Of a stretch of DNA of 32,733 nt, positions 1 through 8,660 are shown piece by piece. A program made the translations under genes and the position numbers. The notes under the pieces were generated by a model. It did no database searches. It was not told the origin of the DNA and saw nothing but the letters and a program-made list of their open reading frames with translations. The stretch comes from Silvibacterium sp. (GTDB taxonomy: Bacteria; Acidobacteriota; Terriglobia; Terriglobales; Acidobacteriaceae), in NCBI GenBank assembly GCA_019234945.1, contig JAFAKX010000064.1, positions 1 to 32,733 on the forward strand. The letters run 5' to 3'. Positions within the stretch are counted from its first letter, which is position 1, and each line of letters starts with the position of its first letter.

Positions 1-417
1 CATCGCGGCGACGTGGTGAAGGTGGCCGACGGCTACGGGCGCAATTTTCTGCTGCCCAAGAAGCTCGCCATGGAAGCGACCTCGGCGAACAAGGCTGTGA
101 TCGAGCAGATGAAGGCATCGGCCATCCGCAAGTCCGCAAAGGAGAAGTCCGAGGCTGAGGCTCTCGTGGGGCAGCTCAACAACGTTTCACTCGTCTTCGA
201 GCGCAAGGTGGGCGAGCACGATCAGCTCTTCGGCTCGGTCACTTCGGCCGACATCGCGCACGCACTCGAGACCAAGGGGTTCAACATCGACCGCCGCAAG
301 GTGCATCTCGAAGATCCGCTCAAGCAGCTCGGCGAGTTCCACATCCCGGTCAAGCTGCATCGCGAGGTAACGGCGCATGTCGCCGTTACGGTGAAGGCGG
401 ACGAGACAGCGGAGTAA
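1..417 (+). CDS. rplI: 50S ribosomal protein L9, 5'-truncated by window edge
   Basis: L9 is a large-subunit ribosomal protein that binds 23S rRNA near the L1 stalk. The reading frame is open from base 1 and starts inside the conserved N-terminal rRNA-binding segment (GDVVKVADGYGRNFLLPKK), so only about 14 residues plus the start codon lie outside the window. The GTG codons near base 13 are internal valines, not starts. A charged central helix follows (AIRKSAKEKSEAEAL), then the C-terminal domain with the typical LFGSVTSADIA segment. It ends at TAA 415-417. It is the only housekeeping gene here and marks the boundary of the polysaccharide region. A 184-bp gap separates it from the next gene, so co-transcription is uncertain. 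Confidence 0.97.
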   Translation, partial: HRGDVVKVADGYGRNFLLPKKLAMEATSANKAVIEQMKASAIRKSAKEKSEAEALVGQLNNVSLVFERKVGEHDQLFGSVTSADIAHALETKGFNIDRRKVHLEDPLKQLGEFHIPVKLHREVTAHVAVTVKADETAE

Positions 418-556
418 GTCAGCTGCTCAGGGAACAGGGCGCAGGGCTCAGGTATCGCTAGCGTTATCAGGCCATTACGACTTTCGAGGAATGGCTCAGC
501 GGCCGCTTGCCGTGGGACGCTTGAGTATCCGGAATTCCCCGGAGCGAGACGATCGC

Positions 557-574
557 GGCGGCTGTATTGCCGCC
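557..574 (+). repeat. Perfect 6-bp inverted repeat before the first glycosyltransferase
   Basis: GGCGGC (557-562) and GCCGCC (569-574) flank a TGTATT loop and would form a small GC hairpin. It ends 27 bases before the ATG at 602. No T-run follows, so it does not look like a rho-independent terminator of rplI; a role in the leader of the downstream gene is only a guess. The rest of 418-601 holds a duplicated GCTCAGG but nothing else recognisable. Confidence 0.4.
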
Positions 575-601
575 TAACCTGCTTCTGCCTGCCTCGAGAC
601 C

Positions 602-1861
602 ATGCGGATTTGCATCGTTGCCGAACACGCGTCTTACAAATTCGGCGGAGAAGCCGTGCTGCCGCTGCACCATTTCGCTGACCTGCGGCGCCGGGGCGTG
701 GAGGCGTGGCTGGTGGTGCATTCCCGGACCAGAGATGAACTCGAAGCGGCGCTTCCCGAAGAGCGCGACCGCATGCGGTTCATTCCCGATGCGTGGTTTC
801 ACAAGATGCTCTTTCGGCTCGGTGGATTTCTGCCGCGCCGCATCTCCGAAGCCAGCCTGGAACTGCTGAGCCAGCTTGCAACGCAGTATCTGGCACGGAG
901 GATCGTGCGCGAGCTGATCGCGGCCGCGAGGATCGATCTGGTTCATCAGCCGATTCCTGTCTCTCCGCGCTTTCCGTCGTTGATGACGGGCCTCGGTGTC
1001 CCGGTGGTCATCGGACCGATGAACGGCGGCATGGAGTATCCGCCGGCCTTCTGGCATACCGAATCGGCGTTCAGCCGCATCGCGATCAGCTTCGGCCGCG
1101 GGCTGTCGGATTTCTTCAACTCGCTGGCGTCCGGAAAGAAGCATGCCGATGTCCTGCTGGTAGCGAACGAGCGCACGCGGCTGGCGCTGCCGTCCGGCAT
1201 ACGCGGGCGCGTAATCCAGTTGGTCGAGAACGGCGTGCAGCTTGGGGCGTGGAGTGGTCCTGCGCAGGCGACGAGCCAGGCTGGCAGGTCGCGATTCGTC
1301 TTCCTCGGACGCCTCGTCGACTGGAAGGCGCTGGACATCGTCATCGAAGCGCTCACGCGCGTGCCGGAAGCCCAACTCACGGTGATCGGCGATGGGCCCA
1401 TGCGCGAACCGTGGACCCAATTGGCGGAGAGGCTCGGTATAGCGGATCAAGTGATCTTTACTGGCTGGCTTCTCCAGAAAGACTGCGCACCTTATCTCCA
1501 TACCGCGTTGGCATTAGTAATGCCGAGTGTCCATGAATGCGGCGGCGCGGTGGTGCTCGAGGCCATGGCCAGCGGCATTCCGGTGATTGCGACGAAGTGG
1601 GGCGGCCCTGCCGATTATCTCGACGATACCTGCGGATTTCTGGTCGAGCCATCGAGCCGCGAGGCGATGGTCGAAGGGTTTGCCGCGGCGATGTCGAAGC
1701 TGATTGCCGAGCCGCGGCTGCGCGACGAGCTTGGAGCGCGTGGACGCGCGCGCGTCGAACAGCACTTCGACTGGGAGAAGAAGATTGACCGGATCCAGGA
1801 GATTTATCGTTCATTGCTGCCAGCCTTAGAAAGCGCCGAGGTTGCTCTGTCCGAAAGGTGA
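602..1861 (+). CDS. Glycosyltransferase family 4 (GT-B fold)
   Basis: A 419-residue retaining glycosyltransferase, probably transferring a nucleotide-activated sugar to a lipid-linked or polysaccharide acceptor at the cytoplasmic membrane face. The N-terminus (MRICIVAEHASYKFGGEAV) is the usual GT-B acceptor-domain opening with a glycine loop. The C-terminal half has FVFLGRLVDWKALDIVIEAL, the segment preceding the donor site in GT4 enzymes. It also has the E-x7-E motif in HECGGAVVLEAMASGIPV, which binds the nucleotide sugar. Full length for the family. The ATG at 602 is chosen because the GT-B start follows immediately; no strong Shine-Dalgarno is visible. Its TGA overlaps the GTG of the next gene, so the two are probably translationally coupled. 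Sugar specificity cannot be read from sequence. Confidence 0.9.
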   Translation: MRICIVAEHASYKFGGEAVLPLHHFADLRRRGVEAWLVVHSRTRDELEAALPEERDRMRFIPDAWFHKMLFRLGGFLPRRISEASLELLSQLATQYLARRIVRELIAAARIDLVHQPIPVSPRFPSLMTGLGVPVVIGPMNGGMEYPPAFWHTESAFSRIAISFGRGLSDFFNSLASGKKHADVLLVANERTRLALPSGIRGRVIQLVENGVQLGAWSGPAQATSQAGRSRFVFLGRLVDWKALDIVIEALTRVPEAQLTVIGDGPMREPWTQLAERLGIADQVIFTGWLLQKDCAPYLHTALALVMPSVHECGGAVVLEAMASGIPVIATKWGGPADYLDDTCGFLVEPSSREAMVEGFAAAMSKLIAEPRLRDELGARGRARVEQHFDWEKKIDRIQEIYRSLLPALESAEVALSER

Positions 1862-3093
1862 GAAAGATGCTCACGAAAGAACAAACCCGACCCTCTCTGT
1901 CCTGGCCAATAGCCGTGCTGCGCAGCAATGGCTGGCTTTGGTTCCTGGCGATTGCCGGGACATTGCTGCGTCTTGCTCTGGTTCTGGGAACTCGTCACCA
2001 GACAGCGTTTTACGATGAGCTGGATTACGACAGGATCGGCACGTCCATTTCGCACGGGCTGGGCTTCAGGATCGGCGACTTTTACACCGCCTACCGGCCG
2101 CCGGCGCAGCCATACCTGATCGGCATCGTGTATGGCGTCTTCGGCCACCAGCCTCTGATCGTGAAGATCCTTGAGGCGCTGATGCTGGCTGTTCTTCCCT
2201 TCGTCTGCAGGCGACTCGGAGACGTCCTCGGACTGAGTCCCGTTGCAGCAAATCTCGGGGCGACTCTCGTGGCCTTTCATCCGGCGCTGGCCTACGCATG
2301 CACAACCCTCTATCCGACAATCCTGACGACAACAGCTCTTACAGTTGGGATCTGGCTGTGCTGGCTGGCAATGCATCGCAATCGTTCGGGGATGGCTATC
2401 GCGGCGGGTTTAATGCTTGGTATGGCCGGAGCCGCGACCTCGACCTTCGCGCCGGCTGCATTTCTGGCGGCAATCGTGATCGCGTGGAAGAAACGATTCA
2501 AGGTCGCTGCTCTCGTTCTTATCGTAGGCATGACGCCTGCGGTCGCGTGGATGGTGCGGAACAAGCTGGTCATGAATGACTTCGTGATTGCGACCAATGG
2601 CGGGCAAAATCTGGAGCTCGGAGCGAACGATGAGGCAACGCCCCGCTCCGGCAACTGGATCGAGGCCAAGGGCGATCCGACCAAGGGCGAGGTTCATCTT
2701 GACCGCGAAGAGCAGACGCTTGCCAAACAATGGATTCACCAGCATCCCGGCCGCTACGCCGAGCTTGCGGTGCTGCGCTCGCTCGCCGTCTTCGACTCGG
2801 AAGGCAAGCCGCGCACAACCCAGGGATTGCATACGGGCAAACTGGCGCATATCGCGGCCTGGTCATTGTTGCCGATCATGATCCTGGGAGTCTTCGGCCT
2901 CATCGTCTCTTGGCGGAATTCCCTCGCCTGGCTGACGCTCGCCGCGCTTGGCCTGGTGATTCTGTCTTCGGCGGCAACGATCGCGAAGCCGCGCTTTCGC
3001 TTCCCATGCGATCCGCTGCTGTGCGTCTTTGCGGTCGCCGGAGCAGCGCGGCTGGTTGGAGTAAAGCCGAAGCTCGAGGAATCGTTGCCCTGA
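1858..3093 (+). CDS. Polytopic membrane protein, GT39/ArnT-like glycosyltransferase
   Basis: A 411-residue integral membrane protein. An N-terminal membrane helix (WLWFLAIAGTLLRLALVLG) is followed by a periplasmic-type loop with an acidic YDELDYDRIG segment, as in ArnT/PMT-like (GT-C) transferases that carry their catalytic acid in the first loop. About eight further hydrophobic helices follow, then a soluble loop (about 230-310) with NGGQNLELGANDEA, and terminal helices. This family typically uses polyprenyl-phosphate sugars as donors outside the membrane. The GTG at 1858 overlaps the upstream TGA; an ATG at 1867 is the alternative start. It ends 8 bases before the convergent stop of the next gene, leaving no room for a terminator. 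The membrane topology is clear, the GT39-like assignment moderate, the substrate unknown. Confidence 0.75.
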   Translation: MRKMLTKEQTRPSLSWPIAVLRSNGWLWFLAIAGTLLRLALVLGTRHQTAFYDELDYDRIGTSISHGLGFRIGDFYTAYRPPAQPYLIGIVYGVFGHQPLIVKILEALMLAVLPFVCRRLGDVLGLSPVAANLGATLVAFHPALAYACTTLYPTILTTTALTVGIWLCWLAMHRNRSGMAIAAGLMLGMAGAATSTFAPAAFLAAIVIAWKKRFKVAALVLIVGMTPAVAWMVRNKLVMNDFVIATNGGQNLELGANDEATPRSGNWIEAKGDPTKGEVHLDREEQTLAKQWIHQHPGRYAELAVLRSLAVFDSEGKPRTTQGLHTGKLAHIAAWSLLPIMILGVFGLIVSWRNSLAWLTLAALGLVILSSAATIAKPRFRFPCDPLLCVFAVAGAARLVGVKPKLEESLP

Positions 3094-3101
3094 GTGCCAG
3101 C

Positions 3102-3926
3102 TCAAGCGACCTGGTTCATCAACGTGCCGATCCTGTCGATCGTGATGTGCACTTCGTCTCCGCCGCGCAACGAAAAATGGTCAGGAGGCACGATGCCGGT
3201 GCCCGTTAGCAGGAAGCATCCGAAGGGGAAGCTCTGATCACGGAACAGGTACTCGACGAGCACGGCCGGGTCGCGCTTCATCTCGGTCAGCGTGGTTGAG
3301 CCGGAAAACTCCGCGACGCCGGAGCGCAGGATCTCCATGCGGATGCGCGTGGACGGCGGCATGGGGTCGGGCTGGATGAGGATGCCGGGGCCGAGCGCAC
3401 AGCTCCGGTCGTAAACCTTGGCTTGAGGCAGGTAGAGCGGGTTCTCGCCCTCAATGTCGCGCGAACTCATGTCGTTGCCGATGGTGTAGCCGACGACTCG
3501 CCCGCGGGCATTCACAAGCAGTGCCAGCTCGGGCTCGGGAACAGACCACTTGGCATCTGAGCGGATGCGGACCTTGCCGTCCGGCCCGGCGACCTTGTGG
3601 CCCATGGCCTTGAAGAAGAGCTCGGGGCGCTCGGCGAAATAAACGCGGTCGTAGAAGTCTCCTCCGCCAGCGTCTTTCGATTCCTCAATGCGCGCGGAGC
3701 GGCTGCGGTAGTAGGTGACGCCTGCGGCCCAGACCTCCTGGTGTCCGACGGGCGCCTCGAAGACGAGAGGCTCAGTAAGACTGAGAGGCGATTCGCTTGA
3801 GATGATCGACTGGAGGCGCAGATAAAGGTTGTCGAGCGCGATCAGCGCATCGAGCGACTCCTCGACGGGATAGTAGTGTCCCTTTTCTTCCACGAGCATG
3901 TGGGCTTCGGTGCGATAGAGTTTCAT
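3102..3926 (-). CDS. FAH-family 2-keto-3-deoxy sugar-acid dehydratase-like protein
   Basis: A 274-residue fumarylacetoacetate-hydrolase-fold protein. The C-terminal domain carries [10 protein letters not shown] (metal-binding Glu residues) and [19 protein letters not shown] followed by [12 protein letters not shown]. This pattern resembles 2-dehydro-3-deoxy-D-arabinonate dehydratases, which dehydrate a pentonate-derived keto acid to an alpha-ketoglutarate semialdehyde in oxidative pentose breakdown. Full length; ATG at 3926. It lies on the opposite strand between polysaccharide genes and has no other catabolic partner in the window, so its placement looks incidental, or it could recycle sugar acids. 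The fold is certain; the exact substrate is inferred from motif resemblance. Confidence 0.85.
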   Translation of the reverse strand: MKLYRTEAHMLVEEKGHYYPVEESLDALIALDNLYLRLQSIISSESPLSLTEPLVFEAPVGHQEVWAAGVTYYRSRSARIEESKDAGGGDFYDRVYFAERPELFFKAMGHKVAGPDGKVRIRSDAKWSVPEPELALLVNARGRVVGYTIGNDMSSRDIEGENPLYLPQAKVYDRSCALGPGILIQPDPMPPSTRIRMEILRSGVAEFSGSTTLTEMKRDPAVLVEYLFRDQSFPFGCFLLTGTGIVPPDHFSLRGGDEVHITIDRIGTLMNQVA

Positions 3927-3947
3927 GCCGCTCTAGTCGATTACTAA

Positions 3948-3983
3948 GCTACGGTTAAGAACTGTTAAAAGCTCGCTACGGTT
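3948..3983. repeat. Direct repeat GCTACGGTT in divergent intergenic region
   Basis: GCTACGGTT occurs at 3948-3956 and 3975-3983, 27 bases apart, just upstream of the minus-strand FAH gene and about 120-155 bases before the GT2 gene at 4105. It could be a binding site for a regulator of either divergent gene. No convincing promoter hexamers or -24/-12 element could be fixed in 3927-4104. Confidence 0.3.
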
Positions 3984-4104
3984 CCAGGCTGCGGGTTCAA
4001 GGCTGGGGATGGCTTCAACGTATCAGAAAGACTGCGAGCCTGCATGTTCATACCAACTTTAGTGGTACGGTTTATTTCTCCCGCCTACTCTAGAATTGAA
4101 GATC

Positions 4105-5106
4105 ATGAGCACTGTGGCGGAGCAAAACGTTGCCATCATCGCTATCGGGCGAAATGAGGGCGAACGTTTGAAGAGCTGCTTACGGGCAGCGGTCCGCGAC
4201 GCGGCGACGGTGCTTTACGTTGACTCGGGATCGACCGACGGGAGTGCTGATTTTGCCCGCTCGCTGAACTGCCATGTGCTGGAGCTTGATCCTTCTCGGC
4301 CGTTCACAGCTGCGCGTGCGCGCAACGAGGGCTTTGCCTGCCTGATGGGGCATGCGCCCGATCTTCCGTTCATCCAGTTCCTTGATGGCGACTGCGACCT
4401 CATGGAGGGGTGGATACAAAAGGGTCTTGAAGCGCTCACGCAACGGCCGGATGTTGGCATTGTCTCTGGGCAGGTCCGCGAGCTGTATCCACAAAGGACC
4501 ATCTATAACAAGTTGTGCGACCTCGAGTGGCAGCAGCCGGCCGGCGAGGTCCGTTCATCGGGTGGAAGATTCATGATTCGAACCGAGGTCTTCAGCGCGG
4601 CACGTGGTTTTCGCGCCGACGTGATCGCGGCTGAAGACGACGAGTTCTGCGTACGGGTACGGCAGCTGGGATGGAAGATCCTGCTTCTTGATGCCCCTAT
4701 GGCGCGCCACGACATAGCGATGACGCGGTTTGGCGAATGGTGGCGCAGAGCGACCCGTACCGGTCACGCTTTCGCGCAGGTGGCGGCGCTGCACGGCGGT
4801 GGTGAAGAACGGTATTTCGTAAAGGACTGCCGCAGGATATGGGTATGGGCGCTGCTTCTGCCCCTGCTCGCGCTTTGCCTTGCTCTTTTCACCCACGGGA
4901 TTTCGCTGATTGTTCTTCTGTGTGCCTACTGCCTCCAGTTCGCGCGGAACTTCCGCTACGGGCGGCAGCGGGGGTGGGGGATCGGCGACGCCTGCGTACA
5001 TGCCTTTTTCACTATGATTTTCAAGTTTCCCGCCTTGCTTGGATTGCTTGAATATCACCGGCGACAGCGTCGCGGGACGGCTTTCACGATTATTGAATAC
5101 AAGTAA
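4105..5106 (+). CDS. Glycosyltransferase family 2 with C-terminal membrane helices
   Basis: An inverting GT-A enzyme of about 333 residues. The N-terminus has VAIIAIGRNEGERLKSCL and the nucleotide-binding VLYVDSGSTDGS; a DxD-type metal site lies in FLDGDCDL, and AEDDEFCVRVRQLGWKI is the ED-x-E acceptor/catalytic segment. After about residue 240, hydrophobic stretches (WVWALLLPLLALCLALF and ISLIVLLCAYCLQF) anchor it in the membrane, as in polysaccharide GT2s. The ATG at 4105 is preferred over a TTG nine bases upstream because it is a canonical start and the conserved core follows shortly. It lies 15 bases before the next gene, which has a GGAG ribosome site, so the two are probably co-transcribed. 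Role: repeat-unit assembly; donor unknown. Confidence 0.9.
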   Translation: MSTVAEQNVAIIAIGRNEGERLKSCLRAAVRDAATVLYVDSGSTDGSADFARSLNCHVLELDPSRPFTAARARNEGFACLMGHAPDLPFIQFLDGDCDLMEGWIQKGLEALTQRPDVGIVSGQVRELYPQRTIYNKLCDLEWQQPAGEVRSSGGRFMIRTEVFSAARGFRADVIAAEDDEFCVRVRQLGWKILLLDAPMARHDIAMTRFGEWWRRATRTGHAFAQVAALHGGGEERYFVKDCRRIWVWALLLPLLALCLALFTHGISLIVLLCAYCLQFARNFRYGRQRGWGIGDACVHAFFTMIFKFPALLGLLEYHRRQRRGTAFTIIEYK

Positions 5107-5121
5107 ACGGAGTTCGTTACG

Positions 5122-7320
5122 ATGACGACCGCCGCTTCAGGTCAGACGGATCAGGTCGAAACTTCTCTTTCTCTCAAACGCCGTACAGGCGGCTCCCGTC
5201 GTCGCGTTGCGTTCGTGGGTACCGGCTACATCGCCGACTGGCATGCGCAGTGCATAAAGCAGGTCACAAATGCGGAACTGGCAGCAGTCTGCGACCGGGT
5301 TCTACCCAAGGCAGAGGCTCTTGCCAGGAAATTCGGCGTGCCAAAGATTTATTCCTCGCTGGAAGACATGCTCGTGCATGAAACGCTCGATGCGGTGCAT
5401 GTCCTGCTGCCGCCGGATCGCCACTTCGAGGCGGCCCGCACGATTCTCGAGGCCGGCGTCGATGTCTTCATGGAAAAGCCGATGTGCGAGCGCGCAGTCG
5501 ATTGCGAATCGCTGGTGCGGATCGCAGCCGAACGCGGCCTGCGGCTGGGCGTGGGTCACAATTTTTTGTTTTCGAGGCCTTACGAACGGTTGCGCCGTGA
5601 TCTTCGCAGCGGAGTTCTCGGACAGATCGATCACGTTACCATCACCTGGCACCGTCCTCTGCCGCCTGTCCTGCATGGCCCCTTCAACATCTGGATGCTT
5701 CGCGAGCCGGCAAATATTCTGCTGGAAATTGGCTCGCATTCCGCCGCGCACCTGCTCGACCTGGTCGGGAAACCGGAAGAAATGCACGTGCATGCCAGCA
5801 ATCCAGTGGACCTGCCGACCGGACAAAGGTTCTATCGGCGTTGGCAAGTAAATGCCTTGAAGGATCGCACCGCCGTCGAGCTGCGCTTTTCTTTCGTGCC
5901 TGGCTTTTCCGAATACTCGATTCAAGTGCGCGGCTCGCTGGCCGCCGCGACCGTGGATTTCGAGCGGAACACCTATTCACTGCTGCAACACACACCGAAC
6001 GATCCGGATTTCGACGTTTACCACATGGTTCGCAATCAAGCGAAGAGCCTGAAGCAGCAAGCTCGCCAGACACTGTCTACATTTTTCCGCGGCAAGTTGA
6101 AGATGGGTCGCGGTGGCAATCCCTATGCCATGAGCATCACGGGGGCCATGGACGCCTTCTACGCTCCGGGGGACGGACCGCTCGATGAGCGGGTCGATGA
6201 CCGCATGGGAGCCGATGTCATCCGTCTCTGTGAACAGATGAGCGCAGCAGCGAACCTGCCCCGTGAGGCTGCCCGAGCATCATCGATACCGAGGAGTGTG
6301 GCTGCTTCACGGACGACGCCCCCGCGGATTCTAGTGCTGGGCGGCACCGGCTTTATCGGGAAAGAGCTGATCCGGCAACTGACAAGCTCCGGTCATGAAA
6401 TTCGCATGCTGGTCCGAAACGCCGGCAACCTTCCCCTCGAGCTTCGCGGGCCGTCAGTAGACGTGCAGTCCGGCGACTTGCTGAACAAGCAGGATCTCGA
6501 GCGGGCCATGGAAGGGATTGACTACGTTCTCCACCTCGCGCGGGCGAACGTCAAGACCTGGGCGGAGTATCAGGAATTCGAGATTGGAGCGACCCGGAAC
6601 GTGGCCGAGGCCGCAGTGGCAGCAGGGGTGAAGCGGCTGGTTTATACCGGCTCAATTGCTTCGTATTACCAGGGGAGCAAGGCGGGAACGATCACCGAAG
6701 CGACGCCTCTGGATAAGCGAATCGCGCGCGCCAATTTTTATTCGCGCGCGAAGACGGCTTCCGAAGAGTTGCTGCTGCAGATGCATCGCGAGCAGGGCCT
6801 GGGAGTGGTGATCCTCAGACCGGGCATCGTGATCGGCCGCGGAGCAAGCCCGTTTCACTTCGGTGTGGGCATGTGGTGGAACGACGCCGTGTGTCAGATT
6901 TTTGGAGACGGCAGAAATAAACTTCCGTTGGTGCTGGTGGAAGACGTTGCCGCGGCCGTGATTGCCGCGATGGAAAAGCCGGATATTGAAGGCAGGTCGT
7001 TCAACCTGGTTGGCGACCCATGCCTCAGCGCCCAGGAGTATCTCGATGAGCTGGACCGCTGCGCAGGGATTCGCATCCAGCGGTTCCCCACTCCGGTTTT
7101 CAGGTTTTATCTGAAGGATATGGCCAAGTGGGTTGTAAAGGTTGCGGTCCGGCATCCGGAGCGGCAGATGCCTACATACCGGGAATCGGAAACAAGGACT
7201 CTGCTGGCTCCTTTCGATTGCAGCGCAGCAAAGAACGTCCTGGGATGGCGGCCGGTAACGGATCGCACCGAACTGGTACGCCGCGGCATCGAAGAGCCGC
7301 TGAAGGAATTCACCCGATAG
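5122..7320 (+). CDS. Two-domain fusion: Gfo/Idh/MocA oxidoreductase + extended SDR epimerase/dehydratase
   Basis: A 732-residue protein made of two complete NAD(P)-dependent sugar enzymes. Residues about 28-345 form a Gfo/Idh/MocA oxidoreductase, with GTGYIA (33-38) for dinucleotide binding, EKP at 118-120 with the catalytic-type Lys119, and EIGSHSAAHLLD around His206. A basic, Ser/Ala-rich linker (about 350-400) follows. Residues about 402-728 form an extended short-chain dehydrogenase/epimerase, with GGTGFIG from residue 407, a TGS serine in LVYTGSIAS, and the Y540-x3-K544 catalytic pair. Such pairs convert nucleotide sugars, so this may be a two-step sugar-nucleotide maker in one chain. 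ATG at 5122 with GGAG nine bases upstream. No frameshift or stop suggests a sequencing-made fusion. Both active sites look intact; the substrate is unknown. Confidence 0.9.
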   Translation: MTTAASGQTDQVETSLSLKRRTGGSRRRVAFVGTGYIADWHAQCIKQVTNAELAAVCDRVLPKAEALARKFGVPKIYSSLEDMLVHETLDAVHVLLPPDRHFEAARTILEAGVDVFMEKPMCERAVDCESLVRIAAERGLRLGVGHNFLFSRPYERLRRDLRSGVLGQIDHVTITWHRPLPPVLHGPFNIWMLREPANILLEIGSHSAAHLLDLVGKPEEMHVHASNPVDLPTGQRFYRRWQVNALKDRTAVELRFSFVPGFSEYSIQVRGSLAAATVDFERNTYSLLQHTPNDPDFDVYHMVRNQAKSLKQQARQTLSTFFRGKLKMGRGGNPYAMSITGAMDAFYAPGDGPLDERVDDRMGADVIRLCEQMSAAANLPREAARASSIPRSVAASRTTPPRILVLGGTGFIGKELIRQLTSSGHEIRMLVRNAGNLPLELRGPSVDVQSGDLLNKQDLERAMEGIDYVLHLARANVKTWAEYQEFEIGATRNVAEAAVAAGVKRLVYTGSIASYYQGSKAGTITEATPLDKRIARANFYSRAKTASEELLLQMHREQGLGVVILRPGIVIGRGASPFHFGVGMWWNDAVCQIFGDGRNKLPLVLVEDVAAAVIAAMEKPDIEGRSFNLVGDPCLSAQEYLDELDRCAGIRIQRFPTPVFRFYLKDMAKWVVKVAVRHPERQMPTYRESETRTLLAPFDCSAAKNVLGWRPVTDRTELVRRGIEEPLKEFTR

Positions 7321-7335
7321 GCACGGCATTGGGCG

Positions 7336-8640
7336 ATGGAGAGAAGGATGAACTTAACCTCAACGGATAACCAGCAGCAGGATCTGACCTTGGAAGAAGC
7401 CAGGGCCGGCATCCGCCTTCCGAAAAATCGCAGGAAGGGCCTGAAGGTACTGTACGCGCTGGGTCCGGGAGACGTTGTCTCGATGTACCGCGACCTGCTG
7501 AATGGCGGGAAGGAAGCGCCCTTCGAGATGTCGATCGCATTCTCGAAGCTGTTTGTCGACTGGTGCGACGAAACGGAGGCGCAAGGTCATTTCATCTCCT
7601 GGTACACGCAGAAGGACTCGCTGCAACACGGCCGGTATCGCTTCGAAAATATTCCGAAGAGTCCTCTGTATCTCAAGGGCGGAATTCAGCATTACGTGGG
7701 ATCTGTGATGTATGGGCTCAAGATCGTGGGTAAGGCATTCCGCGAGCGCCCGGACGTCCTAATCGTCGATTCGGGCACATCCCTATGGATGGTCTTTTCG
7801 CTTGTCTCGCTGCTCGGAATTCCGGTCGTGACTGTGATTCACAGTGCGTTCTGGCCGATGGGTTTTCCGCCGCAACGGCGCAGCAAGCGTTTGCTTGCCT
7901 GGCTGGATGGTTTGTTTTTCCGCAGGTTTGCCGCGGCCACTGTGTGTGTTTCGCCCGAATGCGAGCGGCAGCTGCTCCATCTGGCAGGGAAGACAAAAGG
8001 CCCCGTTTATCAGTGCCGGGCTCAATTCCGGACGGGCTTTCTGGATCGCGTCGATCCGGTGCCGGGCCACGACGTGAGGCCACTCCGAGTGCTCTTCGTC
8101 GGCAGGATTCTGGAGTGCAAGGGAATCTTTCTGATTGCAGCCATGGCCGAACGTCTCGAAAAAGAAATGCCCGGAGTGTTTACCTGGAAGATAGTCGGCG
8201 GCGGACCGGATCTGGAGGCGCTCAAGCGCGATGTGGCAGCGCGGAACGTGACGGGCGTAGTCGACGTTGCCGGAAGGCTTCCGCGCGAGGAGCTTCTGGA
8301 TTGTTATGGATGGGCGCATGCCATGGTAGTTCCCACCACTTCGGAATATAACGAGGGCTTGGCCATGACGGCCGCGGAGGCCGTGCTCGCTGGCCGGCCA
8401 GTGGTTCTGAGCACCGTAGTGCCTGCGTGGGAAGTGCTCGGCGATGCGGCGATCAAGGTGGAGACGGGCGACGTCGACGGCTTCGTCGAAAAGTTTCGGA
8501 AACTCGCGACCGACCGGGCGTACTACGATCACTGCGCTCAGGCGACCCAAAGCGTGCAGCAGCAGTTCTACGACACAGCACAGGGCCTGGGGGCCGTACT
8601 TGGGCGAGCGATTGACGCTCTGGACAGGCGCTCTTCCTGA
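7336..8640 (+). CDS. Glycosyltransferase family 4
   Basis: A 434-residue GT-B glycosyltransferase. The first 35 residues are polar and nonconserved, then KGLKVLYALGPGDVVSMYRDLL begins the acceptor domain. The donor domain contains RVLFVGRILECKGIFLIAAMAE and the E-x7-E signature in EGLAMTAAEAVLAGRPVVL. It lies 15 bases after the fusion dehydrogenase gene, in the same direction, so it is likely part of the same operon. ATG 7336 is used; an in-frame ATG at 7348 is possible, but its AGAAGG is too close to serve as its ribosome site. It converges on the minus-strand GT2 gene with 20 bases between stops and no terminator hairpin visible. Family confident; sugar and acceptor unknown. Confidence 0.9.
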   Translation: MERRMNLTSTDNQQQDLTLEEARAGIRLPKNRRKGLKVLYALGPGDVVSMYRDLLNGGKEAPFEMSIAFSKLFVDWCDETEAQGHFISWYTQKDSLQHGRYRFENIPKSPLYLKGGIQHYVGSVMYGLKIVGKAFRERPDVLIVDSGTSLWMVFSLVSLLGIPVVTVIHSAFWPMGFPPQRRSKRLLAWLDGLFFRRFAAATVCVSPECERQLLHLAGKTKGPVYQCRAQFRTGFLDRVDPVPGHDVRPLRVLFVGRILECKGIFLIAAMAERLEKEMPGVFTWKIVGGGPDLEALKRDVAARNVTGVVDVAGRLPREELLDCYGWAHAMVVPTTSEYNEGLAMTAAEAVLAGRPVVLSTVVPAWEVLGDAAIKVETGDVDGFVEKFRKLATDRAYYDHCAQATQSVQQQFYDTAQGLGAVLGRAIDALDRRSS

Positions 8641-8660
8641 GCCTGCACGACTTTTGACCT

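Noticed and set aside
4064-4080. Possible second sigma-54 promoter (TGGTACG) upstream of the GT2 gene
   Set aside because: The required GC at the -12 position is missing at the proper spacing.
4091-4096. TAGAAT as a -10 box for the GT2 gene
   Set aside because: No matching -35 hexamer at 16-18 bases, and it is too close to the start codon to be convincing.
8641-8660. Terminator between convergent glycosyltransferase genes
   Set aside because: Only 20 bases, with no stem and T-run; the same holds for 3094-3101.
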